Of a stretch of DNA of 64,000 bases, positions 1 to 8,803 are shown in pieces. How positions within the stretch are numbered: position 1 is the stretch's first letter; the number at the start of each line of letters is the position of its first letter. A program made the translations under genes and the position numbers. The notes under the pieces are model-generated. The model ran no database searches and had not been told where the DNA came from. It saw nothing but the letters and a program-made list of their open reading frames with translations. Origin of the DNA: Streptomyces sp. JHA26 (GTDB taxonomy: Bacteria > Actinomycetota > Actinomycetes > Streptomycetales > Streptomycetaceae); contig NZ_BDJC01000004.1 in assembly GCF_002005565.1 (NCBI RefSeq), positions 62,001 to 126,000 on the forward strand, written 5' to 3'.

Positions 1-86
1 ACCGAGGTCAGGGAGTCCTGCCCCCGTGCCGGTTCCTCGGTGTTGACGAGACGCACGGCGTAGTCCGAGTAATAGGCCAGTTCCAC
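1..86 (-). CDS. CGNR zinc-finger (ABATE-domain) protein, N-terminus only
   Basis: This is a partial gene running off the left edge; only the first 28 codons are visible. The GTG start at 86 is preceded by an AAGGA-type ribosome binding site on the minus strand. The visible residues begin MELAYYSDYAVRLVN, which I recognise as the usual N-terminus of Streptomyces CGNR zinc-finger proteins (ABATE domain plus a C-terminal CGNR motif), thought to be DNA-binding stress regulators. The diagnostic CGNR part lies outside the window, so the name rests on recall of the N-terminus. It is divergent from the methyltransferase at 188, so the 100 bp between them must hold both promoters. Confidence 0.6.
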   Translation of the reverse strand, partial: MELAYYSDYAVRLVNTEEPARGQDSLTS

Positions 87-187
87 TTGTAGTCCTTACG
101 AAGGGGCTCTAGGGTCGTGCCTGCGGTCAGGTAACGGCTGATCGTGCCTACAGGGTATTACGCACACCGCCGCGACGGAGGGGTTCG

Positions 188-958
188 ATGACGGATGCGG
201 GGATCACCGCGACCGGTGCCGACTGGAACGCCTGGCAGGAGAGCTGGGACCGGCAGCAGGAGTGGTACATGCCGGACCGCGAGGAACGGTTCCGGATCAT
301 GCTCGACATGGTCGAGGCGCTGACCGGCCCCGCGCCGCGGGTGCTCGACCTCGCCTGCGGCACCGGCACCATCACCGCGCGGCTGCTCGCCCGGTTCCCG
401 GACGCCGTCAGCACCGGCGTGGACCTCGACCCCGCGCTCCTCACCATCGCCGAGGGCACCTTCGCGGGCGACGACCGGGTCTCCCTCGTCGCCGCCGACC
501 TCGAGGACCCCGACTGGCCGGCGAAACTGCCGTACGACTCCTACGACGCCGTCCTGACCGCGACGGCCCTGCACTGGTTCCACGCCGAACCCCTCGCTGC
601 CCTCTACGGTCGGGTCGCGGAGCTGGTCCGCGACGGCGGAGTCTTCATGAACGCGGACCGCATGATCGACGAGACCACGCCCCGGATCAACGCGGCCGAG
701 CGCGCGCAGCGGCACGCCCGCATGGACGACGGCAAGCGGGACGGCGCCCTCGACTGGGCCGAATGGTGGCAGCTCGCCGCGAAGGACCCCGTCCTCGCCG
801 AGCCCACGGCCCGGCGCTTCGAGATCTACGGCGAGCACGCCGACGGCGACATGCCCTCGGCGGCCTGGCACGCGCGCGTGCTGCGCGAGAAGGGCTTCGG
901 CGAGGTGCGGCCGGTGTGGTGCTCGCCGTCGGACACGCTGCTGCTGGCGCTGAAGTAG
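188..958 (+). CDS. class I SAM-dependent methyltransferase
   Basis: A 256-residue cytosolic methyltransferase of unknown substrate. Residues about 51-60 carry the SAM-binding motif I (VLDLACGTG), followed by an acidic residue at the end of the second strand (GVDLD) that would bind the ribose, and a later TALHWF segment typical of UbiE/Trans-aconitate-type methyltransferases. The ATG at 188 follows a strong GGAGGGG site. The gene stands alone: a divergent regulator lies upstream and a strong bidirectional hairpin terminator follows. Substrate cannot be inferred from neighbours. Confidence 0.85.
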   Translation: MTDAGITATGADWNAWQESWDRQQEWYMPDREERFRIMLDMVEALTGPAPRVLDLACGTGTITARLLARFPDAVSTGVDLDPALLTIAEGTFAGDDRVSLVAADLEDPDWPAKLPYDSYDAVLTATALHWFHAEPLAALYGRVAELVRDGGVFMNADRMIDETTPRINAAERAQRHARMDDGKRDGALDWAEWWQLAAKDPVLAEPTARRFEIYGEHADGDMPSAAWHARVLREKGFGEVRPVWCSPSDTLLLALK

Positions 959-967
959 GACCACGCG

Positions 968-1003
968 CCGAGGGGCGGTACGGAGATCCGTACCGCCCCT
1001 CGG
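968..1003. terminator. bidirectional intrinsic terminator
   Basis: A perfect 17-bp inverted repeat (CCGAGGGGCGGTACGGA and its complement) with a 2-nt centre lies between the convergent methyltransferase and ABC ATPase genes. It lacks a U-tract, which is usual in Streptomyces, and could stop transcription from both sides. Confidence 0.8.
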
Positions 1004-1027
1004 CATGCGCGTGCGCTCAGAGGACCC

Positions 1028-1801
1028 TCAGAGGACCTTGGACAGGAACGACTTGGTCCGCTCGTGCTGCGGGTCGGTCAGCACGTCGCGCGGGTTGCCC
1101 GACTCGACCACCACGCCGCCGTCCATGAAGACCAGGCTGTCGCCCACCTCGCGGGCGAAGCCCATCTCGTGGGTGACCACGACCATCGTCATGCCGGACT
1201 CCGCGAGATCGCGCATGACGTCCAGGACGTCACCGACCAGCTCCGGGTCCAGCGCCGAGGTCGGCTCGTCGAACAGCATCAGCTTCGGGTCCATCGCGAG
1301 GGCCCGGGCGATGGCGACGCGCTGCTGCTGGCCGCCGGAGAGCTGCGAGGGGTAGTTGCCGGCCTTGTCGGCCAGGCCCACGCGGTCCAGGAGCTGCATG
1401 GCACGCTCCCGGGCCTGCGCCCTGCTGACGCCCTTGACCTGCACCGGCGCCTCCATGACGTTCTCCACGGCCGTCATGTGCGGGAACAGGTTGAAGCGCT
1501 GGAAGACCATGCCGATGTCCCGGCGCTTGAGGGCGACCTCGCTGTCCTTGAGCTCGTGGAGCTTGTCGCCCTTCTGGCGGTAGCCGACCAGCTCGCCGTC
1601 GACGTACAGACGCCCGGCGTTGATCTTCTCGAGGTGGTTGATACACCTGAGGAAGGTGGACTTGCCGGAGCCGGAGGGGCCGATGAGGCAGAACACCTCG
1701 CCCTGCTTCACCTCCAGGTCGATGCCCTTGAGGACCTCGACCGCGCCGAAGGACTTGTGGACGCCCTCGGCCTTGACCATGGCGTGGGAGGACTGCTTCA
1801 T
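1028..1801 (-). CDS. polar amino-acid ABC transporter, ATP-binding protein
   Basis: A 257-residue ATPase that powers uptake with the permease and binding protein encoded upstream. Visible motifs are Walker A (GPSGSGKS, residues 41-48), ABC signature (LSGGQQQR, about 154-161), Walker B (LMLFDEP, to about 180) and the switch histidine in VVVTHEMGF. Length and motifs fit the GlnQ/HisP family. The ATG at 1801 overlaps the permease stop codon (ATGA), showing translational coupling; a second Met at codon 8 is an alternative start. It is the last gene of a three-gene operon ending at the 968-1003 terminator. Substrate is a polar amino acid, likely glutamate/glutamine or similar, but not provable here. 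Confidence 0.93.
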   Translation of the reverse strand: MKQSSHAMVKAEGVHKSFGAVEVLKGIDLEVKQGEVFCLIGPSGSGKSTFLRCINHLEKINAGRLYVDGELVGYRQKGDKLHELKDSEVALKRRDIGMVFQRFNLFPHMTAVENVMEAPVQVKGVSRAQARERAMQLLDRVGLADKAGNYPSQLSGGQQQRVAIARALAMDPKLMLFDEPTSALDPELVGDVLDVMRDLAESGMTMVVVTHEMGFAREVGDSLVFMDGGVVVESGNPRDVLTDPQHERTKSFLSKVL

Positions 1802-2736
1802 GCCGCGGCTCCCTTCGGGCGGCGCGTGGGCAGGACCGCGGCCTTGAAGCGCTGCAGCGGAGTCGGCGGCAGGGAGCGGCTCGACCCGCGGGCGTAGTAG
1901 CGCTCGACGTAGTACTGACCGACGCTCAGGATCGAGGTCATGATCAGGTACCAGGCGGCGGCCAGGAAGTACATCTCGACCGGGGAACCGGCGTTCTGGC
2001 CGATGTCCTGGGACTGCTTGAACAGGTCGTAGAACTGCACCGCCGAGACGAGCGAGGTCGTCTTCAGCATGTTGATGACCTCGTTGCCCGTCGGCGGCAC
2101 GATGACCCGCATCGCCTGCGGGATCACGATCCGGCGGAGCGTCTTGGTGTGGCTCATGCCCAGGGCGTGCGACGCCTCGGTCTGCCCCTCGTCGACCGAG
2201 AGGAGACCGGCCCGGCAGATCTCGGCCATGTACGCGGCCTCGTTGAGACCCAGGCCGAGCAGCGCCGTCAGCAGCGGCGTCATGAAGGACGACCAGTAGT
2301 CCTTGTAGATCGGGCCCAGGTTGATGTACTCGAAGACCAGGCCCAGGTTGAACCAGACGAAGAGCTGGACCAGGACCGGGGTGCCGCGGAAGAACCAGAT
2401 GTAGAACCACGCCACCGACGAGGTCACCGGGTTCTTCGACAGCCTCATCACGGCGAGCAGGATGCCGCCGGCGATGCCGATCACCATCGAGAGCACCGTG
2501 AGGACCAGGGTGTTCCAGACGCCGTCGAGGATGCGGTCGTCGAAGAAGTACTCGGGGATCGCGCCCCAGTTGATCTTGCCTTGCGCGAAGGCGTAGACGA
2601 CCGAGGCCAGGAGGGCGAGCACGACGACCGCGGACACGTACCGCCCCGGGTGCCGGACCGGAACGGCCTTGATGGCCTCCGGTCCGGCGGGCGGCCTCGC
2701 GTCGGGACCGGTCGTCTTGTTGACGTCAACAGTCAC
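1798..2736 (-). CDS. amino-acid ABC transporter, HisM-type permease
   Basis: A 312-residue integral membrane permease of the His/Glu/Gln/Arg/opine class. A hydrophilic N-terminal 30 residues is followed by a first transmembrane segment (about 33-51), then a typical permease core. The EAA loop that docks to the ATPase is clear at about 166-205 ([13 protein letters not shown], followed by EASHALG and the [10 protein letters not shown] segment). The start is the GTG at 2736 with an AAAGG site. The extra N-terminal segment makes it longer than the usual 220-270 residues. It lies between the binding protein (gap 50 bp) and the ATPase (4-nt overlap), so all three are one operon. Confidence 0.92.
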   Translation of the reverse strand: MTVDVNKTTGPDARPPAGPEAIKAVPVRHPGRYVSAVVVLALLASVVYAFAQGKINWGAIPEYFFDDRILDGVWNTLVLTVLSMVIGIAGGILLAVMRLSKNPVTSSVAWFYIWFFRGTPVLVQLFVWFNLGLVFEYINLGPIYKDYWSSFMTPLLTALLGLGLNEAAYMAEICRAGLLSVDEGQTEASHALGMSHTKTLRRIVIPQAMRVIVPPTGNEVINMLKTTSLVSAVQFYDLFKQSQDIGQNAGSPVEMYFLAAAWYLIMTSILSVGQYYVERYYARGSSRSLPPTPLQRFKAAVLPTRRPKGAAA

Positions 2737-2786
2737 GGATGGAGCCTTTCAGAGCCGCGTCTCAGAGCCGCGTCGAACGGGACGGT

Positions 2787-3752
2787 TCAGGAGCCGCCGT
2801 TGATCTTGGCCTCGGTGATCGCGCCGTCCGCGACACCCCACTTGTCGATGATCTTCTTGTACTCGCCGCTGTCGATGACGGCCTGCACGGCCGCCTGGAG
2901 CGCGTCGCGCAGCTGGGTGTTGTCCTTGGCGACGGCGATGCCGTACGGGCCCGCCTCGACCTGGTCGCCGACGATCTCGAAGTACTTGCCGCCGCCGGAG
3001 TTCTTCACCGAGTACGCGGCGATCGGGAAGTCGGCGGAGACGACGTCCGCGCCCTTGGAGCGCATCCGGGTCTCGGCCTCGGGGTTGGTCGCGAAGTCCT
3101 CGATCTTCAGGGTCTTCTCGCCGGCCTTCTCGCACTTCTGCGCCTGTTCCTTGGCGAGGTCGTGGGAGAAGGTGTTGCGCTGGACCGCCATGGTCTTGCC
3201 GCACAGGTCGTCCCAGGTCTTGATGCCCTGGTCGTCGCCCTTGTTGGTGTAGAGCGAGACGCCCGCGGTGAAGTAGTCGACGAAGTCGACACCGGCGCCG
3301 ACCTTCTTGCCGGTGTCTTCGTCGATGCCCTCCTGCCGCTCCTTGGTGTCGGTCATGGCCGACATGGCGATGTCGTAGCGCTTGGACGCGAGGCCGCCGA
3401 CGAGGGTGTCGAACGTGGCGTTCTGGAACTCGAACTTCACGCCGAGCTGCTTGCCCATGGCGGCCGCGAGGTCGGGGTCGATGCCGGCCGTCCTGCCGGA
3501 GTCGTCCTTGAACTCGACCGGAGCGTAGGCGATGTCGGATCCGACCCGGATGACGCCCTTGTCGCGTATTGCCTGCGGCAGCTTTTCGGCCAGCGGGGCG
3601 TTCGAGGCGGACTGGCTGTCGCCGCCACCGTCGTTCTTCTTGGTCTGGTCGCCGCATCCGGTGAGCAGCAGAGCGCCTGCGACCGCGATCGCACCGACCG
3701 CTGCTAGCCGGGACTGCGCGGCGGTCGTACGACGGGTGGAGCTTGCGGTCAT
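2787..3752 (-). CDS. amino-acid ABC transporter, substrate-binding lipoprotein
   Basis: A 321-residue exported solute-binding protein (SBP family 3). The N-terminus has Arg residues, a hydrophobic stretch and a lipobox LLTGC with the lipidated Cys at residue 33, followed by an Asp/Gly/Ser-rich linker. The mature part has the family-3 landmarks GVIRVGSDIAYAP, GIDPDLAAAMG and RYDIAMSAMTDT. The ATG at 3752 was chosen because GGAGGAACC lies just upstream; a longer in-frame reading upstream has no signal peptide. First gene of the operon with the permease and ATPase, so the promoter is in 3753-4373. Confidence 0.93.
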   Translation of the reverse strand: MTASSTRRTTAAQSRLAAVGAIAVAGALLLTGCGDQTKKNDGGGDSQSASNAPLAEKLPQAIRDKGVIRVGSDIAYAPVEFKDDSGRTAGIDPDLAAAMGKQLGVKFEFQNATFDTLVGGLASKRYDIAMSAMTDTKERQEGIDEDTGKKVGAGVDFVDYFTAGVSLYTNKGDDQGIKTWDDLCGKTMAVQRNTFSHDLAKEQAQKCEKAGEKTLKIEDFATNPEAETRMRSKGADVVSADFPIAAYSVKNSGGGKYFEIVGDQVEAGPYGIAVAKDNTQLRDALQAAVQAVIDSGEYKKIIDKWGVADGAITEAKINGGS

Positions 3753-4373
3753 GGTGGTTCCTCCGGCGGATGATGGAGTTGCCGATGGGACGGGACGCCG
3801 GCCGGGGACCGACAGACGCCGTGGGTCGACGAGAGCACACACCTTCGAGTGCCGCGACCTCGTGTGATTACGGCATCTTGCCATTCGGACTCGTCCATCC
3901 AGGGGAGTCGTCATGTCAAAATCGGATAACGGGTGACCCCCCGAACTGCACCAGGTCGGTACATCACGACCGAACCTTTACGGGAATCGGCCCTTCCAGC
4001 CGGAAGATCTTCGGTATTTCTCGATATGCGGACACGGTTCGCGACTATGCGCCCCTGTCGAGGTGTCGCCTTCCGGGATTGTCAAGAGGCTCCGGGAAGT
4101 TGACCGGATACCTCGCTATGAGTCATGTCACCGGCATGCGACGTGCGGGGTCCGGCATGTGAGCTCGCCCTTATCGGACTCGTCGCGGGAGGCGTCCGTC
4201 GGGTAAGAAGGTTCTTTACACCCCTCATCAGGGGCTCAGGGCGCGTGTGCGGCGCGCCCGTCGCGCAGGGACCCGTGCGCACCAACGTGCCCATGTCCCC
4301 GTGCGGTGCCCGCCCGCTCCTCACCAGGAGCGGACAAACCCTCAAACCATGAACACTTAAGGGGTAAGACAAA
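3753..4373. promoter_or_regulatory. divergent promoter region between the amino-acid transporter and malic enzyme
   Basis: This 621-bp gap has no credible gene. It must carry the promoters for the minus-strand transporter operon and the plus-strand malic enzyme. Structure visible in it: a palindrome GAAGATCTTC near 4004-4013, an imperfect inverted repeat GTAAGAAGGTTCTTTAC near 4203-4219, a short CCCCTCATCAGGGG hairpin near 4221-4234, and a direct repeat CCGGCATG at 4131 and 4152. None can be tied to a known regulator by eye. No convincing -35/-10 pair could be assigned. Confidence 0.4.
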
Positions 4374-5603
4374 GTGGCAGCGGAGATCGTCAATCCTCGC
4401 AGCGACAGTGACGTCGGTACGGACCAGGAGGCCGGGGCCGAGCCCCTCGACCCCTTCGACCCGGCGTTCGCGCTGCACCGCGGCGGCAAGATGGCCGTGC
4501 AGGCCACCGTGCCGATCCGCGACAAGGACGACCTGTCCCTGGCGTACACGCCCGGCGTCGCGAAAGTGTGCAGCGCGATCGCCGAGCAGCCCGACCTCGT
4601 GCACGACTACACCTGGAAGTCCTCGGTCGTGGCGGTCGTGACGGACGGTACGGCGGTTCTGGGACTCGGGGACATCGGGCCCGAGGCCTCCCTTCCGGTG
4701 ATGGAAGGGAAGGCGATCCTCTTCAAGCAGTTCGGCGGTGTGGACGCGGTTCCGATCGCGCTGGACTGCACGGACGCCGACGAGATCGTCGAGACGGTGG
4801 TGCGCCTCGCGCCCTCGTTCGGCGGAGTCAACCTGGAGGACATCTCGGCGCCGCGGTGCTTCGAGATCGAGCGCAGGCTCCAGGAGCGCCTCGACATCCC
4901 GATCTTCCACGACGACCAGCACGGCACGGCGGTCGTGACGCTGGCGGCGCTGCGGAACGCCGCGCGGCTGAGCGGGCGGACGCTGGGTGAGCTGCGGGCG
5001 GTGATCTCGGGCGCGGGCGCGGCCGGTGTCGCCATCGCCAAGATGCTGGTCGAGGCCGGCATCGGGGACGTCGCGGTCGCCGACCGCAAGGGTGTCGTCT
5101 CGGCGGACCGGGGCGACCTGACGCCGGTGAAGCAGGAGCTGGCCTCCTTCACCAACAAGGCCGGGCTCTCCGGCTCGCTGGAGGACGCCCTCGCGGGCGC
5201 CGACGTCTTCATCGGCGTCTCCGGCGGCACGGTGCCCGAGACGGCGGTGGCCTCGATGGCGAAGGGCGCGTTCGTCTTCGCCATGGCCAACCCGAACCCC
5301 GAGGTGCACCCGGAGGTCGCCCACAAGTACGCGGCGGTCGTGGCGACGGGACGGTCGGACTTCCCGAACCAGATCAACAACGTGCTGGCGTTCCCGGGCA
5401 TCTTCGCGGGCGCGCTGCAGGTGCGGGCGTCGCGGATCACCGAGGGCATGAAGCTCGCGGCCGCGGAGGCGCTGGCCTCCGTCGTGGGCGACGACCTCGC
5501 GGCGGACTACGTCATCCCGTCCCCGTTCGACGAGCGCGTCGCACCGGCCGTCACGGCGGCGGTGGCGGCGGCGGCCCGCGCGGAGGGTGTCGCACGCCGG
5601 TGA
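4374..5603 (+). CDS. malic enzyme (malate oxidoreductase, decarboxylating)
   Basis: A 409-residue cytosolic enzyme that oxidatively decarboxylates malate to pyruvate. The N-terminal malic domain shows the YTPGVAKVC motif (about 58-66), GLGDIGPEASLPVMEGKA and the metal/substrate motif DDQHGTA; the C-terminal NAD(P)-binding domain shows GAGAAGVAIAK and the ANPNPEV segment. This is the short bacterial type. From memory S. coelicolor has one NAD- and one NADP-dependent malic enzyme and the one at this locus is the NADP type; the sequence alone does not settle the cofactor. Start is GTG at 4374 after AAGGGG. It appears to be monocistronic. Confidence 0.93.
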   Translation: MAAEIVNPRSDSDVGTDQEAGAEPLDPFDPAFALHRGGKMAVQATVPIRDKDDLSLAYTPGVAKVCSAIAEQPDLVHDYTWKSSVVAVVTDGTAVLGLGDIGPEASLPVMEGKAILFKQFGGVDAVPIALDCTDADEIVETVVRLAPSFGGVNLEDISAPRCFEIERRLQERLDIPIFHDDQHGTAVVTLAALRNAARLSGRTLGELRAVISGAGAAGVAIAKMLVEAGIGDVAVADRKGVVSADRGDLTPVKQELASFTNKAGLSGSLEDALAGADVFIGVSGGTVPETAVASMAKGAFVFAMANPNPEVHPEVAHKYAAVVATGRSDFPNQINNVLAFPGIFAGALQVRASRITEGMKLAAAEALASVVGDDLAADYVIPSPFDERVAPAVTAAVAAAARAEGVARR

Positions 5604-5623
5604 CGGTGTGATGCGTGTGCGGT

Positions 5624-5656
5624 GAACGGCCTCGTCCTCGGTGGGCGGGGCCGTTC
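5624..5656 (+). terminator. intrinsic terminator after malic enzyme
   Basis: An 8-bp outer stem (GAACGGCC / GGCCGTTC) and a 5-bp inner stem (CGTCC / GGGCG, one wobble) around a TCGGT loop start 20 nt after the malic-enzyme stop. There is no U-tract. Confidence 0.6.
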
Positions 5657-5800
5657 GCTGTCGGGCGGGTGCGCGGGGGTGTGCGGTGCCGGTGCCGGGC
5701 GGGGTGACCGTCCGCAGTCCGCGTGGCGGTGTGGCAAGAGGGCGTGTGTCACAGGGCGGCGTGGTTCCGGTCGGCGGAGGCGGAACCTATCGTCAAGGTC

Positions 5801-6766
5801 ATGTTCGCTGCCTACGCCGCCCGAATCGACCGCGACCAGCCGCTGAACGGACTGGAGCTGGGGGAGCGCCCGGCCCCCGAGGCCCGTCCCGGCTGGAGCG
5901 TCGTCGATGTGCGGGCCGCCTCCCTCAACCACCACGACCTGTGGTCCCTGCGCGGTGTCGGCCTTCCGGAGGACCGGCTGCCGATGATCCTCGGCTGCGA
6001 CGCCGCCGGTGTCGACGCCGACGGCAACGAGGTCGTCCTGCACTCCGTGATCGGCCAGACGGGCCACGGGGTCGGACCCGAGGAGCCCCGCTCCATCCTC
6101 ACCGAGCGCTACCCGGGGACGTTCGCCGAGCAGGTCGCCGTGCCGACCTGGAACATCCTGCCGAAGCCGAAGGAGCTCTCCTTCGAGGAGGCCGCCTGCC
6201 TGCCCACCGCCTGGCTGACGGCCTACCGGATGCTGTTCACCAACGCCGGGGTGCGCCCCGGTGACTCGGTGCTGGTGCAGGGCGCCGGCGGCGGGGTCGC
6301 CACGGCCGCGATCGTGCTCGGCAAGGCCGCCGGGCTGCGGGTCTTCGCCACCAGCCGGGACGAGGCCAAGCGGAAGCGGGCCCTGGAGCTGGGCGCCGTG
6401 GAGGCCGTCGAGCCCGGGGCGCGGCTGCCGCAGCGGGTCGACGCCGTCATCGAGACCGTGGGCGCCGCGACCTGGTCCCACTCGGTGAAGTCGCTGCGGC
6501 CCGGGGGCACGCTCGTCATCTCCGGCGCCACCAGCGGCGACCGGCCCTCCCACGCCGAGCTGACCCGGATCTTCTTCCTGGAGCTCAAGGTCGTCGGTTC
6601 CACGATGGGCACCAAGGACGAGCTGGAGGACCTGCTGTCCTTCTGCGCCGCCACCGGTGTCCGTCCGGTCATCGACGAGGTGCTCCCGCTGGACCGGGCC
6701 CGGGAGGGCTTCGAGCGGATGGCGTCCGGCGAGCTGTTCGGCAAGATCGTGCTCAACGCGTCCTGA
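5801..6766 (+). CDS. zinc-type alcohol dehydrogenase / quinone oxidoreductase-like protein (MDR family)
   Basis: A 321-residue NAD(P)H-dependent medium-chain dehydrogenase/reductase. The N-terminal GroES-like part has the SLNHHDLWSLRG and LGCDAAG signatures, and the nucleotide-binding part has VLVQGAGGGVATAAIVLGKAAG, followed by GATSG. Cysteines for a structural zinc are absent, as in quinone oxidoreductases. The ATG at 5801 with an upstream AAGG was taken because it starts the conserved domain; the reading frame is open for 26 further codons upstream. Flanked by terminators, so probably monocistronic. The substrate is unknown. Confidence 0.85.
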   Translation: MFAAYAARIDRDQPLNGLELGERPAPEARPGWSVVDVRAASLNHHDLWSLRGVGLPEDRLPMILGCDAAGVDADGNEVVLHSVIGQTGHGVGPEEPRSILTERYPGTFAEQVAVPTWNILPKPKELSFEEAACLPTAWLTAYRMLFTNAGVRPGDSVLVQGAGGGVATAAIVLGKAAGLRVFATSRDEAKRKRALELGAVEAVEPGARLPQRVDAVIETVGAATWSHSVKSLRPGGTLVISGATSGDRPSHAELTRIFFLELKVVGSTMGTKDELEDLLSFCAATGVRPVIDEVLPLDRAREGFERMASGELFGKIVLNAS

Positions 6767-6790
6767 GCCCTCCTTCCTCCCGAACGTCCG

Positions 6791-6819
6791 CGGCGGGTCC
6801 GGTTCCTCCGGGCCCGCCG
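6791..6819 (+). terminator. intrinsic terminator
   Basis: An inverted repeat CGGCGGGTCCGG / CCGGGCCCGCCG (12 bp with one G-T wobble) around a TTCCT loop, 25 nt after the oxidoreductase stop codon. Confidence 0.7.
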
Positions 6820-6845
6820 TTCGCTTTCCCGCCCCTCGCGATCCA

Positions 6846-6892
6846 GTTGTCAACTGGGGTTGACGACACCGGTCGTGTCAACCTAAGTTGAC
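6846..6892. promoter_or_regulatory. GTTGAC/GTCAAC repeat cluster, probable promoter-operator
   Basis: Between the terminator and the small HTH gene lie GTTGTCAAC (6846-6854), then GGTTGAC (6858-6864) and GTCAACC (6877-6883) as inverted arms 12 bp apart, then AGTTGAC (6886-6892). The TTGACG inside the left arm could double as a -35 box with TAAGTT (6884-6889) as -10, which would place transcription initiation close to the ATG at 6896. The regularity suggests an operator for the HTH protein encoded just downstream; that pairing is inferred. Confidence 0.5.
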
Positions 6893-6895
6893 TTT

Positions 6896-7105
6896 ATGAG
6901 CGAAGCAACGGATCTCGCCGCGCGTGCGGGCGACCGCGACCCGCGAGTCGGGCTGCGGGCCGTCGCCGCACTGCGACGGCTGCTGGAGCAACTGGAGGCG
7001 GTGCAGGTGCGCAGCGCGCGTCATCAGGGCTGGTCGTGGCAGGAGATCGCCACGGAGCTCGGGGTCAGCAGGCAGGCCGTGCACAAGAAGTACGGGAGGC
7101 ATTGA
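6896..7105 (+). CDS. small helix-turn-helix protein
   Basis: A 69-residue protein. Residues about 44-65 form a helix-turn-helix (GWSWQEIATELGVSRQAVHKK), preceded by a single helix rich in Leu and Ala. It resembles the DNA-binding modules of sigma-70 region 4 or MarR-like mini-regulators. No ribosome binding site is obvious, and with the promoter candidate upstream the message may be nearly leaderless. It overlaps the Clp_N gene by one base (TGATG), so the two are coupled. Likely an autoregulator of this pair through the GTTGAC repeats; this is inference. Confidence 0.8.
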   Translation: MSEATDLAARAGDRDPRVGLRAVAALRRLLEQLEAVQVRSARHQGWSWQEIATELGVSRQAVHKKYGRH

Positions 7106-7665
7106 TGTTCGAGCGGTTCACGAAGAACGCCCGCGCCGTGGTCCAGGGCGCCGTCGAGCACGCCGAACGGACACGCGCGGGGAGCGTCGGCGCCGAGCAC
7201 CTGCTGCTCGCCCTGCTGGACCGTGAGGGGAGCCGTGCCTCCTTCGCGCTGACGGCGCTCGGGGGAGGCGAGGGCCGGGAGTCGGTGCGCCGGGCCCTGG
7301 AGGAGGCGCGGCGGCGCGCCGGTCTCTCGCAGGCCGAGGCCGACGCCCTCGCCGGGCTGGGCATCGACGTCACGGAAGTCGTCGCCCGGGTGGAGGAGAC
7401 CCACGGCGTCGGTGCCATGTCCGGCGGGTGGTCGGGCCGGCGCTCGCGGTCGGGGCGCCCCGGCTTCGGCCGGGACGCCAAGGACGTCCTGGAGAAGTCC
7501 CTGCGGATGGCCCTCGCCCGGCGCGAACGGCACATCGGGGACGAGCACCTGCTGCTCGCCCTCACCGTCCGCCCGGGAGTGCCCGCCGAAGTGCTCGCCG
7601 ACCACGGCGTGACCCACGATTCGCTGACCCGGGTGCTCGGCGGTGCGGGGGAGGCCTGCGCCTGA
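7105..7665 (+). CDS. Clp N-terminal domain protein without AAA+ modules
   Basis: A 186-residue protein made of two Clp_N half-repeats. The first has the HAERTRAGSVGAEHLLLALL signature near the N-terminus, and the second has ARRERHIGDEHLLLALTV near residue 145. They are joined by a Gly/Ser/Arg linker around residue 105-120. The Walker motifs and ClpP-binding loop of ClpA/ClpC are missing, so it is not an unfoldase. It may act as a substrate or adaptor-binding module for the Clp system, or as a stress sensor with the HTH protein. The ATG at 7105 overlaps the HTH stop codon; GGGAGG lies 6 nt upstream. Confidence 0.82.
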   Translation: MFERFTKNARAVVQGAVEHAERTRAGSVGAEHLLLALLDREGSRASFALTALGGGEGRESVRRALEEARRRAGLSQAEADALAGLGIDVTEVVARVEETHGVGAMSGGWSGRRSRSGRPGFGRDAKDVLEKSLRMALARRERHIGDEHLLLALTVRPGVPAEVLADHGVTHDSLTRVLGGAGEACA

Positions 7666-7690
7666 CCCGGACGGACGGGTCCTGTGGCAC

Positions 7691-7717
7691 GGGCAGGGGA
7701 GGGCGCCGCCCCTGCCC
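7691..7717. terminator. bidirectional intrinsic terminator
   Basis: A perfect 9-bp stem GGGCAGGGG / CCCCTGCCC with a 9-nt loop separates the convergent Clp_N and PadR genes. Confidence 0.65.
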
Positions 7718-7728
7718 TCGCCGGGGGG

Positions 7729-8802
7729 TCAGTCCTTCGGTGCCCGCAGTATCGCCCCGATGCGGGCCGCCGCGGCCGACAGCTCGTCCCGGGCGTCCCG
7801 GAGCTGGTCGGCCGTGACGCCGTGGTCGCGGGCCGCGTCGCGGATGCCGTCCCGGAAGCGGTCCAGCAGCCGGTCCAGATCGCGTGCCGGGTCGCCGGTG
7901 GACTCCGCGGTGTCCCCGTGGGCCCACGCCGGCTCGTACCCCGCCGGGAAGTCCGCGGGGGTGCGGGAGTGGTCCGGCCGGGAGGCGGACGTGCCGGTGC
8001 CGGTGCCGGTGCGGCCGAAGCCCCAGTCCCTGCCGAGGTCCTTCCCGAAGTCCTTGCCGAACTCGCCGACCTCCTTGAGCAGTTCGCCCAGGCCCTCGCG
8101 CAGTCCGGTCGGCCAGTCGCCCCGCGAGAAGTGGTCCTGCATCTGCTCCTGGACCCGGTGGGCGATGCGCTGCACCTCCTCCTGCGCCTGGGCGCGGGCC
8201 CGCTCCTGCGCCTCCTTGGCCTGGCGGCGGGCCCGCTGGGCCTCGTCACGGGCGCGGCGGCTCTCGTCCTTGGCGCGGCGGGCCTGTTCCTTCCACTCCT
8301 GCTTGACCCGGCGCATCTCCTCCTTGGCCAGGCGCCACGCCTCCTTGTCCCCGAAGTCCGCGGTGTCGCCGAGGTCCCCGGCCCCTTCGGCCCAGGTGCC
8401 CGAGCCGGTGCCGCGGCGGGCCTCGCCGGCCGCCGCCCGCATCTCGCGGCGCAGGTCACCGGCCGCGCCGCGCACGTCGGCCCGGATCTCGGCCGCGAGC
8501 TCGGCGACCGAGTCACGGATCTCCAGCTCCAGGTCGGCCAGCTCGCCGCTGCGGTCGGCCAGCTCGGCGCGGCCCGCGTCGGTGATGGCGTACACCTTGC
8601 GGCCGCCCTCGGTGGTGTGGGTGACCAGGCCCTCGGCCTCCAGCTTGGCCAGGCGCGGGTACACCGTGCCCGCCGACGGCGCGTAGAGGCCCTGGAAGCG
8701 TTCCTCGAGGAGCCGGATCACCTCGTAGCCGTGGCGCGGGGCCTCGTCGAGCAGCTTCAGGAGGTACAGGCGGAGGCGGCCGTGGGCGAAGACGGGGGGC
8801 AT
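7729..8802 (-). CDS. PadR-family regulator with a long charged coiled-coil C-terminus
   Basis: A 357-residue protein. Residues about 1-85 form the PadR winged helix (LLKLLDEAPRHGYEVI, then APSAGTVYPRLAKLE and a wing region ending GRKVYAIT). Residues about 95-270 are Ala/Arg/Glu/Lys-rich with heptad-like spacing, predicted coiled coil, and the C-terminus is helical with many Asp/Arg. Typical PadR proteins have 110-200 residues, so the extension is unusual. The ATG at 8802 sits one base from the stop of the DUF4097 gene, implying co-translation. It most likely represses its own operon through the palindromes at 9782-9812. Confidence 0.85.
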   Translation of the reverse strand: MPPVFAHGRLRLYLLKLLDEAPRHGYEVIRLLEERFQGLYAPSAGTVYPRLAKLEAEGLVTHTTEGGRKVYAITDAGRAELADRSGELADLELEIRDSVAELAAEIRADVRGAAGDLRREMRAAAGEARRGTGSGTWAEGAGDLGDTADFGDKEAWRLAKEEMRRVKQEWKEQARRAKDESRRARDEAQRARRQAKEAQERARAQAQEEVQRIAHRVQEQMQDHFSRGDWPTGLREGLGELLKEVGEFGKDFGKDLGRDWGFGRTGTGTGTSASRPDHSRTPADFPAGYEPAWAHGDTAESTGDPARDLDRLLDRFRDGIRDAARDHGVTADQLRDARDELSAAAARIGAILRAPKD

Positions 8803-8803
8803 G

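Noticed and set aside
5723-5800. A longer N-terminus for the quinone oxidoreductase-like gene
   Set aside because: The 26 extra residues do not match the family start and the ATG at 5801 begins the conserved fold.
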